This document shows, piece by piece, positions 35,160 through 47,820 of a stretch of 64,000 nt of DNA. Under the pieces are notes generated by a model that saw only the letters and a program-made list of their open reading frames with translations, did no database searches and was not told where the DNA came from. Within the stretch, counting starts at the first letter, position 1. Every line of letters begins with the position of its first letter. The DNA comes from Ancylostoma caninum (Eukaryota; Nematoda; Chromadorea; Rhabditida; Ancylostomatidae). The stretch lies in contig JBAJFG010000583.1 in the NCBI GenBank assembly GCA_037903475.1, forward strand, positions 62,001 to 126,000, given 5' to 3'. The position numbers and the translations under genes are program-made.

Positions 35160-38100
35160 TAGCGGGACTAGCACTATTGGAGAAATGATGCTTCTCTCCG
35201 CATTGTTATGGTTACAAGATGCCTCCAGGACTCATATGTTGGAACTGGGGTCTGAGCCAGGAACGAGTTGGGAGCAATGACGTAGACTGTGTACAACGTG
35301 CGGATCCCATCGCCCTTCAGCACTCCTGTCGCTTTGTGGATTTTCTCAGCGTGCCCGGACAGATGCTTCCGGGAGATTTCGAATGGATGTAAGCAATGTT
35401 ACATGAAATTCCTATCGTATTGAATAAAGCATGACTTGAAAGCACAATTTGCAACATAGGCGTGAGTTTGACGCTTGTGCGCCTATCTGATAAAGGACAG
35501 GAGTAGGTGTAGCCCTGACGCAGCTCAGATGCAGCGCTATTTTTATTCAGAATATGCATTGCACGTTCACGGTCCCTCATGGAAACTCATTAGTTGCGTG
35601 TGTCTTACGCGCGACTAACGCGTGCACCTGCAGTACACGTCAATGAATGTGCGGACTTTTTCGCGGACTCGAGATGCACGCGGCGCAACTGCACCGCTCG
35701 AGCTGCAATCGCCGCCGTAATATGAAATCATAGAGGTTTCAGGTAGTTTTCAATCCCATTTGATGTCAACTATCAAAAAAAAAAAACCCAAACATCCAGC
35801 AAGAGAACCCTGCAATTTGCTATCACGTCGAATATTCCAGAACTAGCGGCGCGGTCGCGTCGCGCGCTTTCAGAGCCCGCGAAAAACGCACTCGCGTCGA
35901 CGCTCACTGTAATAAGTTGCCCTAAAACAATTGTGGCCATTATATGGTACACTACAGACGGACCACAGTAGCTGCAACGCTTCTGAGTGATTCACCATGC
36001 TCTAGATCATCAAAACTTGCAGCAATTTTAATGCAGTTGGTCTATTACTGTGGTTGTGGAGACAGCAGTACATTCTAGAAAGCAATATGTAGAATCCAAA
36101 AAAAGATTAGTTAGGGACTTCGTGGTGTTAATGTGACCGGAAATTAAAAGAGTGATGAAGAATCAAAATATGAAAAATGCAGAGCTCAAAGCGTTGAACA
36201 TGGTAGTCCCTTAACAACTGCTAGGGCCGATTTTTTTGAAATATTGGTGTGGAAAGACGAGTTTTTCGTTGTATGGGAAGGCTGGGATGCTTGAAGAGGT
36301 CTAGAAACTCTCATTATACAGAAGGAATCCAAACCCATCAAACTGATTTGGTTACTCCACAGCTCTAAATGCACAAATTGTGTGGTCCTGTGTTTCTGGA
36401 GGAAGCAGCTAATCCGGCAAAAAAAATCCATCAGAATCGAGGAAGGTTAAAGTCAAACACGTTGAATGACTGATATTCGCGGAAACATGTAGAATGCGAA
36501 ACGCGCGATGAATAAGTCTTCAGTTGAAGGCCTCGAAGGAGATTACTCCTCGTGGGATACTGATAAGCACGAAACGGAGATCACTTATTTTCTGCTTTCC
36601 TTCCAGTTTTTATTTAGAACAGAATCTGGTGAGACTCGCTGCAGCATTGCATGGTTCCCCAGACGTTCTCTAAGATTATAAACAGCATATTTTTGCTTAT
36701 CCATAAGCGAATAAGTAAAGTCTGAAATGAAGGATAATGATCTCCGGAACAAGCGACGCAGAATCTTGTTGGCAACCAAGAAATGGCAGCGAAAAAGAGA
36801 AGAGGAGAGAAGAAAACAAAGAAGAAAAGCAGAGCGTCGAGATGCACCAGGTTCAATCAACATAACGCTGTGCTGGAGGGAACTAACAGTGATAACGTTG
36901 ACGTACGAAAGCAGTACGTGCACTGCAAATAGGCTTAAACTGGCACTCAACAGAATAAGAAGTGTTTCCATGGACACAAAGTCGTGTCGTCGGCTTCTGC
37001 GCGTGAATGCTCGATCGCTGATACGTTCCAGAAGATGGCGAAGGATATCCGGAGACAAAAACGAACGGTAGCGCAAGAGGTTCCATACTGTACTCTGTGG
37101 TGGCTGCATTCGCTATAATAGCTAACCTCCGGTACCAGTTTTGTTGATCGTTTTCAGGGCAGAATGAAAAACACGGGCTTTTGAGGTACCAGCGTAAGTA
37201 AGATAACTTTCTTGGGTCAGGACGAGAGTTGAATGGACCAGAGTCAAAATTTTCTCTCTTAGTATGGGAGGAGGGCACTTGGTTACCCGAGACCCGAGAT
37301 GCTAGGTGAAACCGGCTGCAGCAAATATCCTTCTGCGCAGAACTACATATCTTTGGGCTATAAGAGAACTTCAAGCCCTCCTCATTACACAAGACTGGTG
37401 AAATCAAGGGTTCTGGAAGAGAACGAAGACTAGAGTGATTTAGAATAGGTTAGTGAAGATAACTGATGATTTTCTGGATTTTCTTCCTTTTTTGGAAACA
37501 ATCTTCCACGTTTCCTTCTCAAAGATTCCCTGTTGTTTCCTTTTTCTTCTGACCTGTGTATGTGCATGATTATTTTCGTTCCCTTCGTTCTTAGTATGCT
37601 TGGCACGCTGTTGCATTCCACGTATAGTAAACAATATGTCAACAAGTAGATAAAATAACAAAGGGAGCACATGAGAAACAAAAACCTGACGACAAAAGCA
37701 GTACGACTGCTGGAGGAGGAAGCAGTAAGGAACGGCAAGTTCTGGATGCTTGTGGCCGGCATTGGAAATTGCATTAGGCGAGATATGGCTCGTAGGAGCA
37801 GCACAGAATCCTTCAAAGCAGTAGATGTTCCCTACTACATCACTACGTTATTGTATTATATATGCCAAAATTATGTATTACTACTACATTATCATACTAA
37901 CATATTACTGGAATAATTCATCTGAAATTTTTGTCTCTAAAAAAACAAAGAAAAAGAATAGCTCTAAATTGCGGATGTTACGATTGAACAAAGGGGAGAG
38001 TTAAAATGACTTCCCCTTGTTTCAAAGCCAGAAGGAAAATGAACGAAAAAGGAGAATTACTTCTTTTCACTACACATCTGGAGTATACATACAAAGGCTA

Positions 38101-41100
38101 CTCCAGCTGAGGAGGAGTTAAAAGCATTCTATAAATTCCTATACGATTCATTTATATAAAACTGTGAGACTTTCAAAAATGAAGACTTCATAAAAACAAG
38201 TATTTTACGACATCAAGATTCGTAACACATAGGAGTTAGGATTGAATGTGTATGAATATCCACTATCATGAGATGCGGGATTTGTCTGAATGATTTCCCA
38301 TTACATCACCTAACTGGAGAACAATGAAGGTATGCAGATAAATAAATGAATAAATAAATTAAAATTATCGAGGAGTCCCTTACCGGGCTGATAATCAATT
38401 AGAAAAGACATGGCGATAACGTCAGCCAGTACTTTTTTGCTACTGTTATTGCCGTAATATTTCCTAATCAATCGAAGGAAAGACCGATGTTTACCCAAGA
38501 TGTACGACTCCATGGGTTCTAATTTTTAGAAAAAAAGTTTTTAGTAAGACAATTTAAATGAAAGACAAGTAGAAAGTACGTGCCTATGAGAAGCGACATC
38601 CGAATTCCCTAGACAGTAAAACTTTCTTTGGAAAGTATGTGGATTTTGCTGGTAAAATTGAAGCGATTACCCGTATTTTTCACGCATGTGCTCTATGACC
38701 AACTGTTTCAAAACAAAGGACTACTACAATAATCTGTTCAGAATCGAAAATAGTTCAAACCTTTTCCTATTCAGCAGAGAAGGGAGTAGGACGAAGACTG
38801 GTTATAGAGGAGAGAAAAAAAAATTGGATGAACTTTGTAACAATTCATGGTCCGCCTTTATTATTTACACTGTCGGTCTAAAAAATACATGTGTCTAATA
38901 TCTAATAATTTATTTAATTCTAATAATTATTAGATAACAAATGAATAGTAACTGAGTACACAAATATATAACAAATACGTGATAAAATAAATAGATCTTT
39001 CACTATCAGGAATTCGCAGCATTTCTGCCCCACAATAACAGTTTCAATAGAGCGGGGATGTTGAAAAATGATCGTGGAAAGCAGTACTCCGGATGGGAAA
39101 ATTATTCAGGGAATTTGGAATATTTGTTCAAAGCAGTGAGTATGCTATCCAGTATGCTTAGAAACGAATAAAATTCAAACGATCTAATTGGTTTCATTAT
39201 TAAATCGGCACTCCAAAAAATCGAGTCTCCAAAGAAAAGAATGCTCCGAATCTCTTGTTATCGCTACCAAAGGTCCTACTGTTCCCTCTTTCCGGAACTC
39301 GTTCACCGAATCGACGAATCATTCCAATATTTGGATTTGGACAGCATTGAGATAGTAGAGACTAACACTCGGAAGAATCACAAATTTATCTCGGTGTTCA
39401 TCTGTTCTCATACCCCCATGAGCCAGATATTTTCGTCAATATGCATTTGAATGACAATCCGAATATCATTCAATTCAATCAACACTCTACCTAGCAGTAA
39501 CATTCCATCAACAGACCATCAAAATAGCAAATCGTAGAGGGCGCCACTCGGAAGAGAATAATTTGGCGGCTTGAGGCAGCCGGCTGCAACCCGAGAAGCG
39601 CGGCGGGCGACGACGGCGGCGAGTCCGGAAGGGCGCCGGCCGGTGAAGTGCATGTCAGCTGGGGTCGAGGGCCGAGGTGCCGACGGCAGCGCTTAAGTAC
39701 GTAGTCCTCATGATGCTGCTGCTCTCCGCCGCCGAATCAATACGAGAACGCGTGCTGCTCTGCTCGTCTACTCGTGCTCCTTCGCTTTTTATTCCTCTTC
39801 TGCCTCTTATCAATCCCAGACCACCAAACGCGCGTGCTCCGGCGAGTTGTAGTCCGCTTGGGCAGGGACGGCAGTTGGAGAAGAATTGGAGCGAAAACAA
39901 TACGGAAACATTGCAGTACTCGACAGTTCGACTAGTTGACGTGCTTGCAGTTTAGTGTTCAACTAGCACGCTTGCATTCAGATTCAACCTTCACTGTTTT
40001 TGGGGACAGAATACGACTTTACAATGACGTTTTACACCTCGAGCCCCCCTCCTCCATAATTCTTAGGAGCTCATCGTCGCTCAGGGAAACATTTTGTGCA
40101 GGAAAGAGGGGAAGAAGTTTCCACTGAGTTTCCACTGTTCCACTGATCACGTTTTAGGCTGAACGAATTGCAAGGGTGATTTATACTCGATGCTTCCGTC
40201 AGTCGCGCATGCGCGCATTCTCTTGCTTATGGAGGGCTTTTCTTGGAGATCGGTCAACTCGGCACGCATACGAATGGAAGTATTGTACGGCCACAGCGAG
40301 GCCGGTAACGTTCACGTCTCACCTGCGTCTGAGCTGTGTCAAGCTGCAACTGATCCCATCGTTCATCGTACAGACACAGTCATCACACGCACGCATCAAA
40401 TTCGGATGGCGGGTAGATCACTAGCTTCACGCGAACGTTCATGAAGCTCGCCATAGAGACCAGAAATTCAGAGGTCTTTGATGGCTAAGCATGACCGCTT
40501 AAACGCGTAGAATGCCTAACGACGAGCTAAAGCAAAGCCAAGTGAGAATGAAACGCGTTGGTTTTAACAAGGAAGACGCTTTCGATACAAACTACAGGGT
40601 TGAGGAGGGTGCAGGGTTGGAAAGTATATGTACCATCAATACCGTGGAAAATAAATGCAAGATCAGCGTGGAAATTCAAAAAAGACTCGAGCCCAAATTC
40701 CCACTCCCCTACCTTCAAGATTCACTGTGCCTCGATACAAACCTGTACAATATTTTCCCATGCTTTAAGGCAGTACTCACGGAAATTTTTGGGCTAAAGA
40801 TTTCGCAGTATATATGGGTTTTTGGAGGCGATGAACTCATTGACAACGACGAACTTGCGTGAAACACGCGAAAAACACAGAAAATTATGGCGGTATTTCA
40901 TGTGTGTTCACAGTGCGGACGAGTGTTCCGTGATGGGTCCCGCCATGAAGCCTTGCGAATGGTGCGAATTTCATAAGCAAGCCTCCGCTGAATCACATGC
41001 GCACACCCTGTCAACAGCGTTAGTTGGTGCGACGGAACCCTGATGTCCAGAGCGGCAGATTTGTCCACAGCTGTATCTTCGCCAGTACGCGGCCATTCAT

Positions 41101-42827
41101 GGTGTTCAACTTACTGTTGCGGTTGTCCAGCAGCCGGCTACATGGTGAACGACTCATTTCAGAAATGGTAATTTCCGTGAGTGCTGCCTTTAACAGAACC
41201 ACTCTGGGACTTACCGAATTCTATTAGCTTAAGGTAAATTTGGTTGAATAGCTAGTTCTAGTTAGAATCATTTGAGAGAATAAATTTTGAATGCCAAATT
41301 AAGTTGTGTTGGATATGCTGAAATGCAGCCTAAGGAGATGCAGAATCCTAGAACGGTTCAGGAAGAAACAAATTGGGAAGAATATGCTTAGGAAGAAATT
41401 AGACTATCATTTTAGCAAGATTCAAAATACAGGAAATTTATAGGCTCGAGATAGTAAGAAACGTCATTCAGTATGTGGTCACTATCGTGAGAATACGTGG
41501 AAGGCTGTGTTTTCGTTCACTATGGATGATTAAGAATGTAATTAATCACGTCACTTCAGCTTTTTGCGAACCGTCGACTGTGCTGTCATGACATCAATGC
41601 AAGCTGTTTGTGTCATGGCTGAGCGCTTTTTATGTCTATATGTTTCAACGAATTCGTAAATAATGTCATATGGCAGAAAAGAGTACCTTTGCACCCTCAG
41701 AATTCCCAGCTTTCTGGAAAACCACAATGATGCGTTAGGCACACCCGAAAAAATTAGTCCACAAATTAAGGGGCCCGCGTCATCTTCTTGATGGTGTTCA
41801 CAAGCCAAAAAGTTGAATTGCTCAGAAAACCGACTCTTCGCTAAGACAAGCCCAGTGACGGGATCCATAAATGCATCCGGGAAAGTTCTGATCTACCCGC
41901 TCCTTCACGGAAGACGAGCTCTCTAGCCGAAGGTGAGCACATTTTGTTCGTGTATGCGTCTCAGTCAACAAGAAGTAATGGTAAAGTGACAAGATATACG
42001 AAATTTTCTAAGACAAGTTCTCTCACTCTGGATAGCAAGAAGCTCAGGGCTTTCATGGGAACGTCGGTGAACACCGCCACGCGATACTCCTGCGTCGATA
42101 CACCCAGCTGGTGTGCCGACGCAGGAGATTCCCGTGGCGTGCAGTAATTTCTCTTGAAAGTCGGCAGCAAAGCTCGGAGAAGAAAATCTCAATGGATTTG
42201 GCTACGGACATATGACATTGGCGCGCTGTGTCAGATTTTTTACCTTCTTCAGCTTGGAAAAAACGGCCACACCTGGTTCACAAGATGCCTTCTGTCACCG
42301 CAACCGTTTACGTATTACCTTATATCGAACCTAGGCTGTTCCTTACGGGAGAAGAACGGAACCAACAGTCTTCCACGTATTTTCTAACCTGGTCATTATA
42401 TGCGCGAGTGACAAGTGTCCGAAAATTCAGTAGTTCAGATGCTACCGCGCTGTATTTGTCTCCCAGGAGCACTTTAGAGTTCCCACAGGGGAAATGGTCC
42501 ACTCAGTATGGGTGTCAATAATGACGGGAACTGGCCAAAACGGACCTGACGAGAAGCCGGAATCGATGGCATGTGATGTGAGTGATAAGTTATCAGCCGG
42601 ACCCAGCGACTTCCGCTTCGCACACACCCCGTGCGCAGCTGTTTTTATCGGGGAAAACGCCCTAAACAGGCAGGAAGGGTGCTGAACATGCGCAGTGCCC
42701 GCATGCAGACATGTGAAGCCATAGGCTAGTTCCAGAAAAAAATTGAACGGTGGATCAAGCACTACTCGAGAAATTGTATGCTGTTCTGAGGATGCAGGGA
42801 CTTAGCCTCACAGTTCCATATTATGTA
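35160..42827. other. Long intergenic DNA, no gene recognised
   Basis: AT-rich with several unassigned open frames. The largest are minus strand 36585-37109 and 36883-37407 (174 codons each), minus strand 37430-37816, plus strand 40512-40862 and minus strand 41551-41868. A GC-rich block lies at 39540-39720 and a stable hairpin at 42075-42139. None of the frames shows a family motif I can name, and several overlap on opposite strands. Confidence 0.4.
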
Positions 42828-44383
42828 CAGTAGCGAGCAAAAAGATTGCAACTTTTGGTTTTTTGTCTGTAACTTCATTCACAGCAGAGCATGAGTGCCC
42901 AAATTTTTATGGGAGTTGTGAATACTCATGGAGACAGGAAAAATTTAGAGCCTGCCCATTCCACTGTTTTTCTGTTTTTTAAGAAAAATTTATTTCGCAG
43001 AAGTCGAAATCTGTGGTTTGGCACCATCGACAACGTCTCGTGAAATGACGTCTGTCGTTGGTATCTGACCACGCTTAGGTTCCTTGATGCAGAATCAACC
43101 CGTATACGCTAGAAAATATGCATCCGTACACCAATGGTTGACATACGCAAAGTCCACTTGAGGTTACTTCAGAAGTGATCCTCTATGAATGTATCTGTCA
43201 GTCTTGTTCCTTCTATCAGCTCTGTTTAGAAGGGAAAGGTATTGCTGACGCTTCCACAAGTTTAGTTACGAGTATTCGGTTTTAATGCAGTTCATTGCTC
43301 TCTCGGAACTCCGAAATATTCTTGCTGATTTCAGTGCACCCAATTGTGCACATCACGGAAAATAAGTTTTGGAGTTTTTTCTGTCTCTGGGGGCAAGATG
43401 CCTCAAAGATCCCGTTAGTGATAAAGATGCTACAGGGTTCCTAGAATATTGTCGTGCACACTTGGATACATGCCGCCTTGGATTTATCGAAAGAGGACTA
43501 CTCAAAGCGAGCAGTGCCGGTCACTAAGACGAGTGCACGTGCCCCCTTGCTCCACACACGAACTTTCTCAGTTGATCCAGAGCCTTTCGCTCTAGAAATG
43601 TCTCGTTTAGTTCACTTAATCCAAATCAAGCTAAATTAGCCAATTTGCAATGTTCCAAGTTACAATATCCCGCTTCGGTGGTGTCTCGTATATTTCATTG
43701 CAGCTTTGTAAGACCTACCTCATGAAATCCAAGGCGGCATGTATCCAAGTGTGCACGACAATATTGTAGGAACCCTGTAGCATCTTTATCACTGATGGGA
43801 TCGTTGAGGCATCTTGCTCCCAGAGACAGAAAAAATTCTAAAACTTATTTTCCGTGATGTGCACAATTGGGTGCACTGAAATCAGCAAGAATATTTCGGA
43901 GTTGCGAGAGAGCAATGAACTGCATTAGAACCGGATACTCGTAACTAAACTTGTGGAATCGTCAACAGTACCTTTCCCTTCTAAACAGAGCCTATAGAAG
44001 GAACAGGGCTGACAGATACATTCATAGAGGATCACTGCTGAAGTAACCTCAAGTGGACTTTGCGTATGTCAACCATTGGTGTACGGATGCATGTTTTCTA
44101 GCGTATACGGGTTGATTCTGCATCAAGGAACCAAAGCGTGGTCAGATACCAACGACAGAGGTCATTTCACGAGACGTTGTCGATGGTGCCAAACCACAGA
44201 TTTCGACTTCTGCGAAATAAATTTTTCTTAAAAAACAGAAAAACAGTGGAATGGGCAGGCTTTAACTTTTTCCTGTCTCGCATGAGTATTCACAACTCCC
44301 ATAAAAATTTGGGCACTCATGCTCTGCTTTGAACAAAGTTACAGACGAATAACCAAAAGTTGCAATCTTTTTGCTCGCTACTG
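42828..44383. mobile_element. 1.56 kb near-perfect foldback DNA transposon, TA-flanked
   Basis: Left arm 42828-43485 and right arm 43725-44383 are inverse copies over their whole length (about 658 bases each) with scattered mismatches. The ends read CAGTAGCGAGCAAAAAGATT inward and are flanked by TA on both sides (42826-42827, 44384-44385), the target preference of Tc1/mariner elements. The loop is 239 bases (43486-43724). No transposase ORF exists, so it is non-autonomous. A transcript across it would fold into a 650-bp double-stranded RNA. Confidence 0.93.
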
Positions 44384-44385
44384 TA

Positions 44386-44928
44386 TTTGAGGTTGTGATT
44401 ATTCACCATCATGCAGCCTTCTCAAGGAAAGCTTACGGTCTCTCATATTTTGTAGTTGCGAATTTTATGACGTCTGCATGGTACATGAATTATTAAGTGG
44501 GAAGTAAAGAGTTAATTTCTCACATTTTTTTTTACTTTAGCACCGTTAATCACTCGCGGAGGTGAATAAAAATTCGCTTTTGACGACCTGAAACCACGGT
44601 CAGGGCTAAATTTTTTTACCGTTGAAGCCGGCTCTGCTTTTCTTCGTTCGATTGGTACCACAGGAGTCATTTGATTAATCCTCGGCCTCTTTCAAACGGA
44701 GAATGACAAAAGTTTTACTCAGGTCATAGGTTTCCTTGATTTTATGCTCAAGGTTATGTCTGTTCTACTCGCTATGTTGTTTTTTTTTTCAACGATTGTC
44801 TTGTAAGTCGAATTCGAACAAATAAACGAATAAATAAATACAAAAGTGCCAAAAGGCCAAACAGCTAGCATAAATATAGTTTTTCTCTTTTCCAATGTAA
44901 CAATTACATATAACATTAGTAATAAAAT
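44386..44928. other. Spacer between two DNA transposons
   Basis: Short AT-rich stretch with an AATAAATAAATA-type run near 44820-44838. No gene seen. Confidence 0.5.
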
Positions 44929-47134
44929 ATCAGGTTGGTGCGAAATTAATTGCCGTTTTGGGGTGTGCACAAATAAACTTTTCCCTTCTGTGGAATTTAA
45001 TCATTTTCAAGCCAACTTGTGTGAGCTCCTGAAAGAGTTTTTCTTCCTATTCCAAATGCCGCCTGAATAACTGGCTAGCCTTTTCCACTACCTTTTTGTA
45101 GAGCGGCCAGCAAATGATGAACCGACGCGATTTTTGGGTGATCGTAGTTAATGACTTCAAACTCAATGACTCTGAACCGGAGGTGTCCGATAACCTTGCA
45201 TTGATTCTATCTTGGAATCGTATTCCCAATGGACAGTGAGCTAGGGGTTCGCAAAGTTTTCTTCCTCAGTTTCAAACTCAAATACAAGTTAGGTCGTGAT
45301 CGCGGGATGTCGCTAGACGATCAGGCGTTGAGGAAAAAAAGAAGAATCCGTAGAACCTAGACCGAATCTTACTATACGGACATAGAGAGCAAGGATGAAC
45401 GCTCACTATACTACAGGTTGAAAACATCTGAATTCAGTCAACAAGTTAAGAAAGGTGCGACGTGAACACCACACGATCTGACTGTTGCACAGCGTCTTAC
45501 CTGGTGTGAAATCTTTTTAAAATAATTTTTCGCCCAAAAATTACTCATTTCTAGAACAAGTAAATACTGTAGATGTTTCTGTTCTGTACGATAACGAAAA
45601 GTGTGAATGGGTATTGGCGGAGACGTTTTCCCATTTTTAAGTTTTTCTGAACGAGATCTTCTCTATAGAGGGATTGTGCCAGGATTTGGTGGTGCTGTAA
45701 TGGTGTGATTGATTGCAGCCTTCTCCATCCTAATCAAGCGTTGACAAAAGAGTCCTAGTATTGTAATTTCATGTTGATGTCCGAAAATATGCTGTAGGTG
45801 CGGTTAGCAGTGCTGAATAGAATCAGGTTTTCCTCTGTTCAAAGGAAGCTCTTAGCCTCTCCCTTAGAAACTCGCTCGGCAAACACTGGCGCAGTTAGGC
45901 ATCAAGGTTCTCATTCATTCTCTTCATTCTACAGACTACTTACTGAATATCACTTTTTCCGAGTCGCAGATGCAAACCTGCGGCAGCAGCAGACTGCTGA
46001 TTTAGAGCATGCCGAAATCGCTCTGCGAAAGTTTCAAGTTTTTGGCGATTTCTGTTTCCAATGTTGAGGCAGATCGCTTTTATCAGTTTGTTAACGAAGA
46101 TTTAGCGAATCAAATGAGCATTAAACTGATGAAGAATGTCGTGTATAACTCAGGTGGAAAAATTCCAGTAGATTACGGGTGCTTTCGAGCAGATTTCGCT
46201 TATTTTTCGCCGAAATATTTCCCGATTTCGCCCGAAAATTACACGTAAATCTCCGGAAAATAAGCGAAATCCACTGGAATTTACCCGAATTCCGCCCGAA
46301 AAATAAGCGAACTCTGCTGAGAAGTACGCGAAATTGCTGCGACATCAACTGATGCGGCGAGTTCCAGCCAGGGTCGGCTGGCCACGCAGCGTTGCGCTGC
46401 CGTGCGCCCAGAGCAAAATTGCTGCACTCTGTCAGAGATTTACGGGTGCAGGTGGCATCACCGACCATCCTTGAGTACGATTCTGAAACGAGGTCGCTCA
46501 TGCAGTACATCCAGTTGACGTGCTCCGTAGATTCCGCTGGTGAATATTTCTCATGTTAGCATGGTATATTTATATGCATCATATAAACTTACAAAGCTTT
46601 TTGGTAGTTACGATGAGTGAATTTTTTGGAATTTTTTGAGGCATAACCCATTTCCGAAGGTGGAGAAGCAACGGCAATAATTAGTGAAAAACGAATTTAC
46701 CAGAAAAATAAACGAAAAATACACGAAATCTACTGGAATTTACACGAATTGCAGTTTCCAGTAGATTTCGCTTGTTTTACGTGTAAATTCCAGTGGAATC
46801 TACTGGAATTTACACGAAGTGCAGATTCCAGTAGATTTCGCTTATTTTACGTGTAAATTCCAGTGGAATCTACTGGAATTTACACGAAGTGCAGATTCCA
46901 GTAGATTTCGCTTATTTTACGTGTAAATTCCAGTGGAATCTACTGGAATCGAGAAAAATTGCGAAATTCCAGTGGATTACGCTTATTTTACATGTAATTG
47001 TTTCGGAAATAAATTTCCGAAACAAATACACGTAAAATAAGCGTAATCTACTGGAATTTTTCCACCTGAGAAGCCAAGTTATAACATTTTCAACTGGAAT
47101 GTTAGTTCCGGCAATTAATTTCGCTCCAACCTAA
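44929..47134 (+). mobile_element. Mariner transposon (left copy), split by a MITE
   Basis: Ends CAGGTTGGTGCGAAATTAAT (from 44930) and the inverse of TTAGGTTGGAGCGAAATTAA (ending 47134), each beside TA (44927-44928 and 47135-47136). Removing the 922-base insert at 46149-47070 leaves 1284 bases, the normal mariner length. The interior is a plus-strand transposase pseudogene with many stops. Readable pieces are HDLTVAQRLTWCEIF near 45470, SVLYDNEKCEWVLA near 45580-45620 (the W-x-L-Y-D-N block) and NITFFRVADANLRQQQTADL near 45950-46005. The last replaces the HPPYSPDLAPSDYHLF region, so the catalytic residues are lost. Confidence 0.9.
46149..47070. mobile_element. 922-bp palindromic MITE inserted in the left mariner
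   Basis: Begins CTCAGGTGGAAAAATTCCAG and ends in its exact inverse; the perfect terminal repeats are 28 bases. The uninterrupted mariner copy on the right (tggcttatacacgac at 55848) shows the empty site, so the target duplication is the dinucleotide AA. The inside holds 70-bp tandem units (46756-46825, 46826-46895, then a partial third). Each unit is itself built of inverted copies of ATTCCAGTAGATT-like motifs. No ORF. Confidence 0.88.
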
Positions 47135-47362
47135 TACGACCAAATGAGGCTTCTGTCCAATGTTCGATGTAAAACGACCACATTGAACTTCAGAGCGTTT
47201 TGGTAGTTGCACTACTAGTTTTATCATTTGCTTGACGGGTTGAATTGTGTTGAGACTAAGTTATTGAAATGTAGGTAAACAACTACCAATTGGCCTCGAA
47301 GTCGAAAGACTTAATTACTACCTGCGCATTTGGTGTTGTTACTGTAAGTGTTTGTTTCATTG

Positions 47363-47820
47363 GTAGCAATTTATTTGTAAGATTAAGGCCTGACGAAGGA
47401 GTTAACCACCGAAAGCTAAAGCATAAAGATATTCACGAGCTTTCACGACATCAACAAAACAGGAATTACATCATGAAGCTCAGATACAGAACTATTCTAA
47501 ATGCAAGACTGTTAAAGAGCTTGGAGTTTTAATAGATTCACGCCTCAGATTCTCAGACCACACTCAGCACGCACGTAGTCTCTAAAGCCTACGCTACTAT
47601 GTTCGCAATTTTGCGCAACATTCATATAAATAATGCCAAGATATTGATGCGATTGTACAAGGTCTACGTGCTACCTCAACTGGGGTATGCTTCCTGGAGT
47701 TCATTTTTGAGGAAAGTAATCAGAAAACTTGAGAAAGTTCAACAAACCTTCACACGCATTCTATTCCTTGGATGTCGATCTAATGTCAATAAGCATAACA
47801 TGTCTGATTATGACAACCGT
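47363..47820 (+). pseudogene. CR1-type reverse transcriptase C-terminal fragment (5' part)
   Basis: Translated pieces include ELGVLIDSRLRFSDHTQHAR, YATMFAILRNIHINNAKILM and RKLEKVQQTFTRILFLGCRS. They align with the CR1 copy at 52.2-55.1 kb (RDLGFYLNNELNFQSHINIV, ALFAICRNIQGSDSTTFLKL, IRLEKVQQAFTKIVFYRCVP). It is cut at 47820 by the RTE insertion and resumes at 50928 (RLEVLDMGSL). Frameshifts are present. Confidence 0.85.
47806..47820 (+). repeat. Left target-site duplication of the RTE element
   Basis: GATTATGACAACCGT, repeated exactly at 50913-50927. Removing the element and one copy restores the reading frame of the interrupted CR1 fragment. Confidence 0.97.

Noticed and set aside
36585..37407. 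Two overlapping 174-codon minus-strand frames and a 114-codon plus-strand frame
   Set aside because: They overlap on both strands, lack recognisable motifs, and no splice-supported model could be built. The hydrophobic stretch resembles a membrane protein only loosely.
46741..46950. CRISPR-like array
   Set aside because: The 70-bp units are contiguous, palindromic and lack unique spacers. They are internal MITE repeats in a eukaryotic genome.
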